A stretch of DNA of 64,000 nucleotides from Siphonodentalium dalli. Lineage: Eukaryota > Mollusca > Scaphopoda > Gadilida > Siphonodentaliidae. The position numbers and the translations under genes are program-made. Shown piece by piece: positions 45,814 through 58,590 of the stretch. The stretch is from the NCBI GenBank assembly GCA_032622095.1, contig CP136068.1, positions 164,381,465 to 164,445,464 of the forward strand, given 5' to 3'. The notes under the pieces are model-generated. The model was not told the DNA's origin. It was given only the letters and a program-made list of their open reading frames with translations, and ran no database searches. Each line of letters begins with the position of its first letter. The stretch's first letter is position 1.

Positions 45814-48800
45814 TCTATATCTATATTTGCGAATGTCTGTCTGTCTGTCTGTGTTCTATAGAAATTCACAGGGGACCATTTAGATGATACTAAAGGGGTC
45901 GACTAGGGGTAACTTTTTACGAGAAAGATAATGGTGAGGGTTAGAATTTTATAAAGTGACGCCGTTGTTGTCAGGGGCAGAAAAGGGGAGGGGCTGAATT
46001 TTTTTGTCGCCGATTTCCATGAAACTTACATATAATCATCCACATGATATGAAGAATCTAATTATGTGATTTAAATATGTCAAAAGTTGCGTCGTTCGAG
46101 TCAGGGATGCACGGAAGGGGAGAGGGGCACACAGATTGATAACACTAATTTTAGCGCCGATTTCCACCAAATTGATATATATTCTTCTTCATGATACATG
46201 GAATCTAATTGTGTGATTTAAAGACACCAAATTGGTGTCGTTCGGATGAGAGATTGGGGGGGGGGTGGGCACTAAATTTGATAAGAATCGGTTTAGTCGC
46301 CGATTGCAACCACACTTATACAAAATCATCCCCATGGTATGAGGAGCCTAATGGTGTGGCATGAGTCTGTCAAAAGTGGCCTCATTGGAGTCGGGGGTGA
46401 ACTGAAAGGGGAGGGGTACCAAAATTGATACACTGTATTTTTAGCGCCAATTTCCACCAAATTGATATACGTTCTTATTCGTGATACGAGGAATCTAATC
46501 GTGTGATTTAAAGACGCCATATTGGTGTTGTTTGGGTGAGATATGAGGAGGAGAGGGGTTTTGCACCAAATTTGATAAAAAATTGGTTTAGTCGCCGATT
46601 AGCACCCATATCTCTCACCCAAACGGCACGATTAGATTCCTCCATGATATCAGGAGTGTAATTGTGAGGTCTAAGGATGTCACAAGTGGGGCCCTTCGAG
46701 TCAGTGGTGTATAGAGGTGAGAGGGATACAAAATATGATAACAATATGTTTAACGCTGATTTCCACCAGATTGATATATATTCATCTCCGTGATATTCAA
46801 GGAATCTAATCGTGCCGTTTGTGTGAGAGATATGGGGACCTTAAATTTGTATACTCACCAATTTTCACCAATTTCATATATAGAGGATATGAAATGAGTG
46901 TTTCTCTCATATGATATTTATGAAACGAGTCTAAGAATTTTCAGTTTTCTCGAGCCTCCGACGAGTTTCATAAATATCATATGAGAGAAACACGAATTAC
47001 ATATTCTATTCATCATATGACACCTATAAATTGATTATGATGTCCAAAACGCACACAAATCACTAAATAGCTAAATGACATCGGCAGCAAAAGGTTAATG
47101 TGGTGAACTAGCAGAAATAATATGCACGCGAAGATATAGTGCGCTATTCTGTTCTCAGTTTGTGACATTATATCGTATGTTTATTAGATAAATACGAATT
47201 ACATATTCTATTTATCGTATAACAATGTCCAAAACTATATATTTCAAGATTATAATTGCGAGAATTTCGGCATCGCGTTGATTGACGCGCACGAATTTGA
47301 CCTGCATTTAGTTAGAGATGGGGCTCGGCTCAGGCTGCCATTCAGCCAATCAGAACACACTTTTTGTCAACAAACCAATCAAATTATCGGAAGGTGATAT
47401 GAACTAGTAGTTCATATGAAATTGATTTATGACATACTTTCCAACGTAAATAATGATTGAGTCATATGATAAATATACATCTCCATAATGAGTCTAAGTG
47501 TGTTGTTTAATGGTGACAAAATAGGAACGGGAGGGTCACCCCAAAACTGATAAAAAATATTTTTAGTACCAATTACATGTACTATCAAATTCATACACGT
47601 TCTTCTCAAATGATACGAGGAATGAAATGTCTGTCTGTCTGCTGTCTGTCTTTATGTCTGTCGGTATGTGTTCTATATATAACTTCACAGGGTACAATCG
47701 AGATAGCACCAAGGCGGTCTAAGAGGGGTAACTTTTTACGAGAAAGATAATGGTGCGGGTTAAAATTTCTAAAGTGACGCTGTTGGTGTCGGGGGAAGAA
47801 AAGGGAGAAGGGTGGCAAAATTAAAAAAAATATGGTGAAATAGATTTGTCGCATACATAATCACCTCCCCGATATGGCGCGCTGTTCGAGTCAGCGTTGC
47901 AGGTGGCATCAACAATTGGTTTAATAAACTATTTTAGTGCAGATTTCCACCAAATTAAAATATTATTCTTCTCCATGACACGAGGAATATAATCGTGTGA
48001 TTTAAAGACGCCAAATTGCTGCCATTTTGGGTGAGAGATGGGGGGGGGGGTTATAACTATGATAAGTATTTGTTTAGCTGCTGATTACCACCAAACCTAT
48101 ATATAATCATCTCCAGTATATCATGCATCCATGAGCCTAATGGGCGTAGTTTAAATATGTCAAAAGTGGCGCCATTAATGTCGTGCATGAGGATGGCAGT
48201 AGCACCAAAGCTGATACAAATATATTTAGCACTAATTACCTCCAAATGCATATACGTTCTTCTCTAATGATACGATGAATTAAATCACATTTCGTGTCAT
48301 TTTGGGTCACGGCTGGTGAGAGGATATGCACTATCATTGCTAAGATTGCTATTCGCCGATATCCACCTATAAGTTATATCATATAGTCACCCAGGCCAAA
48401 TCCATATCGTTGTAAGGAGTTTTTGGCATTCAAATTTCACAATCTCGACAAATGGTGACCCATTTAAGTTACTTGAACAATTATATCTTCTCAACTGTCA
48501 TATTTATATGGGGATGGGAATCAGGGCATTCACACAATGAGCTAGCAAAAACATACACAGAAGAAGCATTAAAATTATATATATCATTATATTTAAGAGA
48601 TACATATATTCTTGCAAACTGAGAGACATCGAACCGTCAGAGGATTGCATATTAGAATGGCTCATGTATATATTTTTGGGTATTTTCCATTCAATACAGT
48701 TCCCACAAAAAAAGTTTCAATTTGTCAAGAGATATGGAAATGTATCGAAGGCCTGTTCAAAAATAGTGGTCGCAGTGTGCAGGCAACTATATTTTCTTCT

Positions 48801-49491
48801 GATATAAAAGAAAATGCAGTCAATAGCACATTACTTTTCAGGATCCTCCAATACTGACATCTGACAAGGGTATGTCTGCCCGATACAGCGGATTTTATAG
48901 AAGAGATTCATCGATATAACATAAACAACTCAAAATCCTGCTCTGTGTCGGGTCCATGTAGATGATATACATGCGCAGCAACATTTCTTTTAAACTGAGC
49001 ATATTTAGAAAATATATTGCACCATGAACAGAGGAGCACCTGGACATTTCTTTAAAAAACATCTGTATCTTCATGGAGATATGATAGCCAGGTGTCCTCA
49101 ATATCTTAGTGCAACCCACTGGATTGATTGATACATCTCTGTATGTGTAGAACCCAATTGTCGTCTTTTATTTTTGCGAACTAATCTGTTTATGATGTTC
49201 ATGTATCATGTTATAACATCTGAAGTATACTCAGATGTAAATAAATAAATACTTCTTTATTGGTGGAAACTATTAATCGCGATAAACAAAATGACAATTG
49301 ACAAACTGAGCCACTACTTATATTCCATTACTGCGTAAGAATCATGTTTTGTGATGCTATTTGAATATTCAATTTATGAGAATACGTATAACTCTTTGAG
49401 CAAGAGTATTCTCTATTCCCAACAGATATCCACAGAGCGTTTCACATTTTCACATCACTTTAACCTGGGCAACGCCAGGTAACCCTGCTAG
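45814..49491 (+). mobile_element. Non-autonomous Helitron
   Basis: Begins TCTATATCTATATTTGCG directly after a host A and ends CTAG before a host T. The 3' hairpin ACCTGG-GCAACG-CCAGGT (49463-49480) ends 11 bp before CTAG. These are the canonical Helitron signatures (5' TC, 3' hairpin, CTRR, insertion between A and T without duplication). The interior has a CTGTCTGT microsatellite, an array of ~148-bp monomers (GCCGATTTCCACCAAATTGA) and a second head-like block at about 47630. No Rep/helicase frame is present. Confidence 0.9.
46880..47471. mobile_element. Second copy of the ~620-bp repeat
   Basis: Nearly identical to 24583-25228, with deletions inside the hairpin and at about 47100. It interrupts the Helitron's monomer array, so it inserted after the array formed. 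Confidence 0.7.
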
Positions 49492-49640
49492 TATCCTATA
49501 TATTCATAAACCATGGTTCTATATATTCCCGGTATGAGAACATTCAGATATTTTAACCTAAAAAAATTCATAAATCCTAACATCTAGTGGTCTAACTCCA
49601 GACAAATGGACACGGCTACGGGCAAGAGACCAGGACAAAC

Positions 49641-50699
49641 CGGCTGGATCGAGAAATCTGATAATCCTCTTATTTTCTATTCCAAAAGTCACATAAATCA
49701 ATGCAAAAATACAATCAGTTATCCTCCAATTAATATCTGTCCACGAAGCCAGTAAGATAATCCTCTTACTTTCCGGATCAGAAATCACGTAATTTTAGTT
49801 AGGCTTCATCCTCTAAGTATCACTAAGCAAACAAACAGCAAACAAACAGCAAAGTAACATCTAACATGATCATTTAGGGGTATCAATCCATTTTATCAGT
49901 CAATAAATCATGTAGACCTACTATATATTGCATTACTGTGGGGACCTACGCGAATTGAGTGATCTACGGAGACTTACGCAAATCTAGGGACCTACTGCAT
50001 AACGCGTCACCGCTAAAAACCTTTGTTCCCATATTTGTCATTTGTAACAGTTTAAAACATATTATAACTACAAAAACACCATATTTATGCTACTGGGATC
50101 TCACGTGGGCCTTATAGGCCAGGCAAATATGGACATAGGTGTCGCCTCGAGAGGGAATTTATGAGACATACAATTTTGGTTAGCGTAAATAATAAACTTT
50201 CGGAATCCGTATGTTGGATTTGTCAGATAGGCGGACTTTTTTCTCACCGGGTGGTTTTCTTGAGGCACTCGATGAAAAAATCGGTCATTTTTTAAATAAA
50301 GCCAACAGTTTTGACAGTATTTTCACACATTTTGAGAAGAAATATTCGTCCAATTTTGATACCTGAGAGTGGGGCGATAACTAGTATGATAATACATGTA
50401 ACCATTGAATCTCGGAATTTCAGTCATGACATCACGTGACGTCAAATAATATTTCGGTTGAGACAAATATGACGATTCACTCAAAGCGTTGTATTTCGTT
50501 CCTTTTAAATCATAAAGTAAGACGGGTATGCCGCATTGTTTTATACCATGTTGGAAACTACTGCCAATTGGCTATAGTTTGTTATATAAATTATCGCTGC
50601 AGGCCGCATTATTTTTTATCAGAAGCAGAAATATCAACCCTCCCCTAAATTTAAAATGCGCCATGCTGTGGTATAATTAGGCATACAGAACGCACGGTT
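49641..50699. other. Intergenic, no feature seen
   Basis: No coding or repeat signature recognised in this stretch. Confidence 0.45.
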
Positions 50700-51325
50700 A
50701 CATGGTCAATAGGCTTGATTAATACAACGGCATATAAAGAGTGTAATAGTATATAAGTTTCTGTCTACAAACTCGAACATTAAAGTAGAAACAATATAAA
50801 ATGTACCCCAGACCCGACATTTTAATAAATTTTCGAATTTTTCCTAAAATATGATATAAAACGCATTTTTTTATTTTCTGGAAGGCAAAAAAGAAAATAA
50901 TGTAGTAAGGTTGGAGATAATTGGTGTATACGGCAATTTCATTCCGTATTGGATTAAAAAATGACATACTAACCCAAAATGGCTGCCAATATGGCAGCCG
51001 CAATATAGGTGGAAATTGGGAAATAAGTAAGAACGCACAATTACTTACTTAAATGGCTTAACTAACACAGTGGTCGTTGATTAACTGCTAAACTATAGTT
51101 TAAGTTATATAGCCCGATCTACAAACTCGAACAATAAAGTGAAAATATAACACAATGCACCTCATGGCACAAAATTTTGATAAAATTTAGTCATTTTTCT
51201 ACAAAAATAACCTGAATTTTTGTCATCTTCTCGGAAGCCATAAATCGCAGAATGTAGCATGGCTGAGATGTTTGGTGTGTACGATAATTCAATGTCGTTT
51301 TTGGATTACAAAATGGCTTACTAAC
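50700..51325. repeat. Two-copy diverged repeat, ~330 bp
   Basis: CTACAAACTCGAACA(T/A)TAAAGT and GGATTA(A/C)AAAATG(A/G)C(A/T)TACTAAC recur about 330 bp apart. The second copy holds the insertion at 51326. Confidence 0.6.
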
Positions 51326-51650
51326 GCTGAAGGGGTCACTCTCACCAAAAAAAGTGCTGAAGGGTACACAGGGTTTGAAAATGTGCTGAAGGGTACACAT
51401 GGTTTGTGATCGGCACGAACACCATTACATAAATTGTGTTTATGAAAGTCTGGCGCCCACTAGCAGTTTGTTTTCAGTACAATTTAATATTCTTTGGAAC
51501 GTAAACAATTATTCTCTGACATAAATCATGGCAGATACGAAGACTGAATGTCCTTTATAATGACATTTCAAACCCTGTGTACCCTTCAGCACATTTTGAA
51601 AATCCTGTGTACCCTTCAGTACTTTTTTTGGTGAGAGTGACCCCTTCAGC
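51326..51650. mobile_element. Mutator-like MITE with exact 9-bp target duplication
   Basis: CTTACTAAC at 51317-51325 and again at 51651-51659. The inverted ends begin GCTGAAGGGGTCACTCTCAC and the arms extend ~85 bp with AGTGCTGAAGGGTACACA(G/T)G. A 9-bp duplication with long inverted ends fits Mutator-like elements. A 325-bp length means non-autonomous. Confidence 0.8.
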
Positions 51651-52031
51651 CTTACTAACCACAAGAAGGCGGCTAATACGGTGGTCAGATTAAATGGTGA
51701 AATATGTCATGTTTCACTTTTATTGCCGTCATTGGCGCCATCCTATGTCTCACACAACCCAAAGTATTATATTCATTGTATCATGTTACTCCGGGACATC
51801 ATGATGCGCAATTCTATTAAAAATATTTGCTACTAGAATGGTGCCCATTGTTGACGATCTTGCATTCATGAGCATTCGTGCTCAAGTAATCCGTGTCCCT
51901 TGAAATAGGTGCCAATTTGAGCGAGGTATTTACAGATGAATAGGATTGTTTAAAGCGAATGCCTGATTGTTATTTATGCCAGCACATTTGACATAATCAA
52001 TATGAAATTACTTAAACCCGACAATAGAAGG

Positions 52032-52919
52032 TCAATCTTTCTCAATGAATATTATTCCAAGTGCTACCAGATATGATGGCACATATGGGGTGGATATTTT
52101 GTGGATACCATTATCGAAGTCTGGGCTAGACGAGGTTGGTGCGGGTTCACACATCCGACTTGGTTGAGCGAAAATTGGGACCGATTTTAAAGCTAGATGT
52201 GAGATAAGGAACATCTCATTGTGCCATCCGATAAATACATGACCACTTCGATAAGAAATGATATTTTTCACACTCACTGAAGCAACCACATTTGAAGAAA
52301 TGATTTTGATTCTGAGTCAGTACCTCCATTAATCTGTCATATATGCAATGTACAATTGCTGTACAATATCTTCGACCACCAGAAGTCGTCCGTGATAACA
52401 CAGAGTGAATTCTTCCAGACCCTAAATCACCATCGCCGCATTCATTGACGAGACTATAGTGTTCAATCACGCAAAGAAGATGAGATTCAGAAAAAGATAG
52501 CACTCGTCGAAGAAAATTATCTGATCAGTGATAAGCATAAGATTAGTCATGTCCAGAATGAGAATCCCTCCCGTGTGTCTAACTTAATTAGGCAGTTTCT
52601 TTTGAACAAGATCGCCACGAAGGACCGCTTTATTTGCAACATATGAACGCGATTACCTTCAGAAATATCAAATGTTATTTCCAACTTGGTGGAAAAGTAA
52701 ACTTGTCTACGTTGTGTTACATCTAAACGGGTCATATTCAGACCAGGAGACATGCTGCTGTTGCAAGTACCATTGGTGTTTGAAACGTAAACCCCATGTC
52801 ATTAATGTATCAATCGGGCTGTAGTCAATATTCGTATTACAGGCAACACCGGCGAAAAAACAATATGGCGAATAATTCCTCGTTCCCACATCGTCCCGAT
52901 TGTTCAAAGACATATGCAA
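52032..52919 (-). other. Unidentified minus-strand open segments, possible gene relic
   Basis: Adjoining frames read NYSPYCFFAGVACNTNIDYS, then (one frame away) NGTCNSSMSPGLNMTRLDVT with QVYFSTKLEITFDISEG, then GRIHSVLSRTTSGGRRYCTA and FFKCGCF before a possible donor TTCAGTGAGT. The Cys-rich, N-glycosylation-like composition suggests a secreted or extracellular protein. I do not recognise a family, and splice phases between the pieces do not agree, so it may be a decayed gene, exons of an unseen gene, or chance. Confidence 0.2.
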
Positions 52920-53244
52920 GTATTCCCCACACGCTGTTCAGTAAATACTAAACTACGGTTATCGTGTCCAGTTACTGATCTCGCTCAGCGCATTCGGAGT
53001 TGTTAGAGTTATCGTAGATCCAATTCTGGTCTGCACAGAAGTTGTTGCTATATTTGTCATTTCTGAGATGCAGCGACAAATTACACCAAGACTCGTGATC
53101 CCCATTTTGTTTTAGCCATTTGCACATCAAACACTACCACAATAAATATAATATCAGGATACGCACTACACACGGTCCACCCACGTCGCGCATAATGGGG
53201 TAACTAAATGTATATATGCATTTGAATTTAACTGTAACACATCT

Positions 53245-55058
53245 GGGGCCTATACTATAGAATACAATTTTTGTAATATCAGCGTTAATTTGTGATTTAC
53301 TAATTTTGTAATACATATTTTGTGTTATATAGTATTCGACTATATTTCTACCAGTGTATGTTTTTCATTGTAGATTGAAACTCAACATATGCCCAAAACT
53401 CTTTATATGCAAAATACATTGACATGTAATGACTTTTATGATCTTTTTGGCGAACCATCTATATACCGGGATTCACTTGACCGGAAAATCTTTGCATTTG
53501 GTGGAGAAAAAGGGGGCCTGAAAGATTCATCTGTTCATGTTTTCATAGTACTCGAACGCTACAGCTTTGTAATATGTAAAAATTCGCAATACGGAATGAT
53601 AAAGTACTGGCTAAGCGGGTTCCATAGTACAGCAATAATACCATTTTTGTGAAAATTCATTATTAGATTACAAATACACAGGCTACATTATTGATTTTTC
53701 ACGACGATTATCCGTGCGGAAAATGGTGAGTGCGATTAGCTGGGTACATGTTCTTTGTAATGCGGTCACGGAATCTCAATTGTTAACCCATTGAGATGGT
53801 TTACGCTCAATGGATTTGAAAGGAGATAGCCATGTCAGCGGCCTAGATTTTAATTATGAATGGAATTAAAGAGTTACAGTTGTCGAGCTTGGGCTCAAAA
53901 CGTATATATATAAACGATCTTTGTGCGAAGGTACACGGATATGTGGTGAATCGGGGGTGGTGACATTTCGTGTTGAAACAGTTACTGATAATTTCAGGCT
54001 AAGTTGCGTTAAGAATCAGAGGACCCCAAATATTTACCATGACATTATGTAACATATTTGAACCGCATGGCATTTGTGTGCTCAAGAAGTTTGCGTTCAC
54101 CTTGTGGTCTAAACAATTTAATTTGGCCAATAGTGCCGCACAGAATGTTCCATGAGTGAATTTTTTGAAAAAAATCGGGGTCCCCCGATCCTTAACTTAC
54201 CAATGTAGTAGTGCATGTTGGTTATAACCAACTGTCATATGTTTACCTAAATTCAGCCGCTTAGTTGGGTATAAATGGAAGGTAATGAGAATTATGTATA
54301 GTTTAAGTAGATGGTGCTATATATATGTTTTAAAATCGAGGTTGGGTGTCCCCGGAGACCCCGGACGAGGGAGTGTTGGTCCACATTGGAATTTCCAAAT
54401 GAACACCAATCCTTTACACAGGTCGAAAATACCAAGTCCGAGAACAGCCATCGCACACCATCATGGGTTGAATTTTTCCAGCTGCATGTTACCTCAAACA
54501 TTTCAACTATTAAGGTCTAGATGTTCCCACTAATATTTCAGCCAGACAAAGCTAGCTAGGCAAATTAGGTTCCATCCTTGGTAATATTGCTATATAAAGT
54601 TGATGTGGCCATTTGAACGGCAACCGATGTGTGTGTTTGCCGACCCTTTTCGTCAAACCGTTAATAAACATATAACATAAAACATCTGAAAATGGTAAGT
54701 ATTCCACACGATACTGACAAAATTACTTGCGCAATTGTGGTCAAAATAACCCAAGTATCGGAAACTAGTCACACATAATGTACCTTTATTCATCAACTAA
54801 ATCACTCACCAACTGACACAAATAGGCATTGCCATATCATTCGCATATATCATTAGAGTAATTTCCCTTGACAAAATCACAAATGTTTAGATGTGCGTTC
54901 AACGAACGGTGGTCGATAGTACTCGATTTGCCGTCTTTTTGTGATTTACAAGAAATCGCTTTCGCTGTTAGATTACAATGGTCCATAGTACTCGACAGCT
55001 TCTGTACGGCTCAAATAAGCCTGCTATTACACAAATTGTATTCTATAGTATAGGCCCC
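53245..55058. repeat. Short inverted repeat pair 1.8 kb apart
   Basis: GGGGCCTATACTATAGAATA with CAATTTTTGTAAT (53245) is the complement of 55026-55058. It may mark the ends of a decayed element that includes the frame at 53389; no target duplication was seen. Confidence 0.45.
53374..53652 (+). other. Unidentified open frame after an acceptor-like site
   Basis: TTTTTCATTGTAG precedes 92 open codons ending in TGA, including DFYDLFGEPSIYRDSLDRKI and FAFGGEKGGLKDSSVHVFIV. The composition is protein-like and longer than its neighbours, but there is no recognised domain or second exon. Confidence 0.25.
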
Positions 55059-55602
55059 TGGCGTTAGATATGACGGGTGGTGGAATTATAATGCTTTAAT
55101 CATGAACGGCAATAATCAAAATATGGTATGTTTTCAAACATCCGACCTACAGACATCAGCAGGTCACTAACCGCATTATTTTTTCACTTATCTATATATA
55201 GAAAGTTGTTATAAGCTTCCTGGTATCAACCTGTGTAGGGCATGTATACAAATCATTGCAATTGTCGTCCTTTTCATTTTGGTGTCATTATAATGAGCTA
55301 AAACTTACACTGGGATACAAAAAGTCCTAAATGTATCAGTCTACCAGAGTCTACATGATAAAACACCATCCCAATACTCCGATCTATATGCTGTTTTCTG
55401 AATGTACAGTCTTCCAGAAGTAATCCTACTAACTCATCAGCATAGAGAGGTATGGGTAATATGACTGTTAATCGAGCATGGGATAACTGTCCATATTTGG
55501 GGTACCTCGTCTTACAAGCAATTGTTCAGTCACTTCTGGAAATCACGAGTGCACATGGGGTGACACGAGACTCCAGTACCATACTATACAGAGTAACATA
55601 CA

Positions 55603-56707
55603 CAGAGACGTGGCGACAGGGGGGTGTTTAGGGGTGTCTCACCCCCCCCCCAACTTTGGTCAAAATTTTCAACAGTTGGAAATTTCAAACCTGCCAAAAC
55701 ATTAGTTGGAAATTTCGCACCAACAATAGGTTGAAAATGTTCTTGTAGTTTGATTTTCAAACAATTTCTTGGGGGGAATTAATTGTTTTTGGACCAATAT
55801 TTGCATATTTTCCTATTTTTTGTCAAAATTTTGGACTGAAATGGTCATCAGTTGGAAATTTTCCAACCTCAGGGGGGTGACAGGTTGTAAATTTCCAACA
55901 CTTGGAAATCTTGTGTCCTGGTCCCTCCCCCGTGGCCAGTCAAAAACTGCTAGTTAATTTAAAAAAACAATATTGTCATACATTTGATCAACATTATCAT
56001 TGGAATTGTCATCAGTTGTAAATTTTCCAACCTAAGTGGGGTGTCAGGTTTGAAATTTCCAACTCTAGGAATGGTTGTGGCTAGTCTAGATGTCAGGATT
56101 TTGCGATTTTCTTGTTAAGATTACAAAATGTTCCCACACCGGACCGAACCATGGTCGGCCCGGTGTGTCATTGTCTCTCCCCCGTGGCCAATACAAAAAT
56201 GCTAATAATTTTAACAATATTTTACTACATTTGGACTGAAATGGTCATCAGTTGGAGAATTTTCCAACATGAGGGGGGAGTATGAGGTTTTAAATTTCCA
56301 ACACTATAGGAAAGCTTCAGTTGAGGCTAGTCTAGATGCTAGGATTTGCGAATTTCTTGTTCAAATTTCAAAATGTTCTCACACCGGGCCGAATAACCAT
56401 GGTCAGCACGGTGTGTCGTGGTCGCTTGTCCGTAGCCGTGTGCATTTGTATGGAGTTAGACCACTAGATGTTAGGATTTATGCAGTGTTTCAGGTTAAAA
56501 TATCTGAATGTTCTCATACCGGGAAAAAAGAACTATGGTTTATGAAGATATAGGATATTAGGCATAAGAGCACCGAGGTGCAAGGGGGGTGCAAATGGAA
56601 TTATGCAAAACTTGTGTTCGGTCTGATTCTGATTCAAGGGGGCGGGTGCAGTTGGAATTTCCCAAGGTCGACACCCCCTGAACGGAAACCCTCTAGCCAC
56701 GTCCCTG
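55603..56707. mobile_element. hAT-like element with exact 8-bp target duplication
   Basis: AACATACA at 55595-55602 and 56708-56715 bound ends CAGAGACGTGGC and (inverted) CAGGGACGTGGC. CAG(A/G)GACGTGGC-type termini with 8-bp duplications are typical of hAT. The interior holds three diverged copies of a unit with GGACTGAAATGGTCATCAGT and TTTTCCAAC; no transposase. A second copy, opposite strand, is at 45669. Confidence 0.9.
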
Positions 56708-56810
56708 AACATACATCGAGCAACGCGGCATTATTCCATGCATGGTCTTGTGTGTCCCCAAAGCACTCCTAACAATTTCCGCGACCTCCGGCGCTGCTGG
56801 TTAACCCTTT

Positions 56811-57158
56811 ACCCAACAAACCGGCCAAAACCGGCCAAATAAAGCTTCAACAGCCTCAAATATCTTCATACATAGAACCATACAAATATGGATATCATTG
56901 GGACCGGCTCCTTGATCACATTGTGATAGTTACAGTTATGCCCTGTGCCAATGCATAGGTCGCCTCGCATATATAAGAGAATGCATTGGCCTAAAAAAAA
57001 CACTTTTTACCATTTTTGTCTTACATTCTTTAACAATTTTATAATTTTTAATGTGTTAACCCAATGCATTCTCTTATATATGCGAGGCGACCTATGGTCG
57101 ACTCGCATATATAAGAGAATGCATTGGCACAGGGCCGTTCTGTTGGGTAAAGGGTTAA
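56811..57158. mobile_element. piggyBac-like MITE
   Basis: TTAA at both edges, termini CCCTTTACCCAACAAACC and CCGTTCTGTTGGGTAAAGGG. It is the same orientation as 32500, with a deletion in one internal hairpin. Confidence 0.85.
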
Positions 57159-57757
57159 ATTGGCTGGGGCTGTAGTTGTTGGGCTTGGTGGGGATGAGGG
57201 ACACCGGGTCGTGGTGGTATTCCGGTGTCCGTGGTGGTAAGGTGCACATCTCCACATCACAGCTGTTGGCATGGTGGTATGGGTGATGTCAGTCTTCCCT
57301 GGTCCGCTAACTGTGATCTCTGGGCAGGAGCTAGGGCCATCTGAGCGTCGAAATGCCTCTGCATGCATGGATTAAATATTGCATTGTTGGCCTTAAACAA
57401 ACAAAACTTGTACAGATGACTTTGTGCACGCGAGTCGGATTCTACAAAAGAAATTATGATTTAAAAAAACATGAGTTTTGAGTGTTGTCACATATATATT
57501 CCCATAAGAGAGTGTGTATATATATGCTGGATATGGGGCATGTGATGCAGTATATACATAATTATGTCTTTGCCATGCATAACAAGAGACATTGGTCCCG
57601 TTTCTGCTTGACTGCATGTGCTTCCAGAGGACGTAATCATCGGTGTTTATTTTTTGTACCAAATTTTTGTGTTAATTTTAAAACGCGTATAACACGGGAA
57701 CACCGGTATACGGGTTAAAGGTGGATTATCACACTTCCACAACATGACCTATATAGT
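57159..57757. other. Intergenic, no feature seen
   Basis: G/T-rich then AT-rich sequence, with no recognised gene or element. Confidence 0.45.
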
Positions 57758-58575
57758 TTCCTGGGTATTAAATAATAAATACGAATCGAAGACCCCTACC
57801 CGGAAACGCGTCTATCAATTAATATTGATTTTATTTGAATTGATTTTCGTTTAAAATAACTTTTGTGGCGTTCGATAATTGTCCCTGATATTCACGACCG
57901 GTTTTTTTATTTGCGTTTTTGTAGTTATTTTCAGTTATGTTAATCAATTGAAGATAAGCATATGCTACATTCTATGTCTTATCTACTTGATTCGCACTTA
58001 AAGACATATTATGTACTTGTTCTGGTGCGTAAAACTGATGAGTTAGTATCCAGGCGCTAAGTCAATTGGAGGAATGTAGCATTCTACTAACACTGCCGAA
58101 AATCTGAAGCAAATCGACCGTACCACTCCATAGAAAACATCGTCTGAACTACGCTCAATTGTAAATATTTACTACTCGATTCGGGACGCATCTATCGGTG
58201 ATAAACTAACGAAAATGATTTCGCCATCGAGAGTCACTGCATTTAATTAATATATAAGAATGACGGTGTTTGTTGTCAATTTGAATATAATATTTGTAAA
58301 AATTACTACTTTGAACACGATTATTCTCCATTTATATTTGATCACCCCACTGGGGTGTTTCACATCACTTAATATTACAATAGACACAATCAATCGGAGA
58401 CATTTTGCGGCTCCCATTCACTCGGAGAACCACGCTGGATGCCTCTATCTAAAAGTTATATAAATAAAACAAACAAGTGTCCTATTAATTGAATAAAATT
58501 ATATCGAAATGAAATCAATATTAATTAATAGAATCGTTTCCGGGCAGGGATTTCCAACTCATACGCAGGAAATTA
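57758..58575. mobile_element. Inverted-repeat element related to 3020-3905
   Basis: Ends TTTCCTGGGTAT...CTACCCGGAAACG and (inverted) TTTCCTGCGTAT...CTGCCCGGAAACG, followed inward on each side by AATTAATATTGATTT. The middle (about 58000-58372) matches the right arm of the element at 3020-3905. Confidence 0.55.
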
Positions 58576-58590
58576 TCTAAAATTTGTAAT

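Larger units (their letters stand above)
45669..49640 (+). mobile_element. hAT-like element copy, interrupted by a Helitron
   Basis: 45669-45813 plus 49492-49640 together are the reverse complement of about 56400-56707. The outer end reads CAGGGACATGGCTCTAGAG. Removing 45814-49491 leaves CCTAA joined to TATCCTATAT, exactly the uninterrupted sequence in the other copy. The far end is not found, so this copy is partial. Confidence 0.75.

Noticed and set aside
45669-56707. A single 11-kb transposon with inverted ends
   Set aside because: The right copy has its own 8-bp duplication at 55595 and 56708, so the two arms are separate insertions in opposite orientation.
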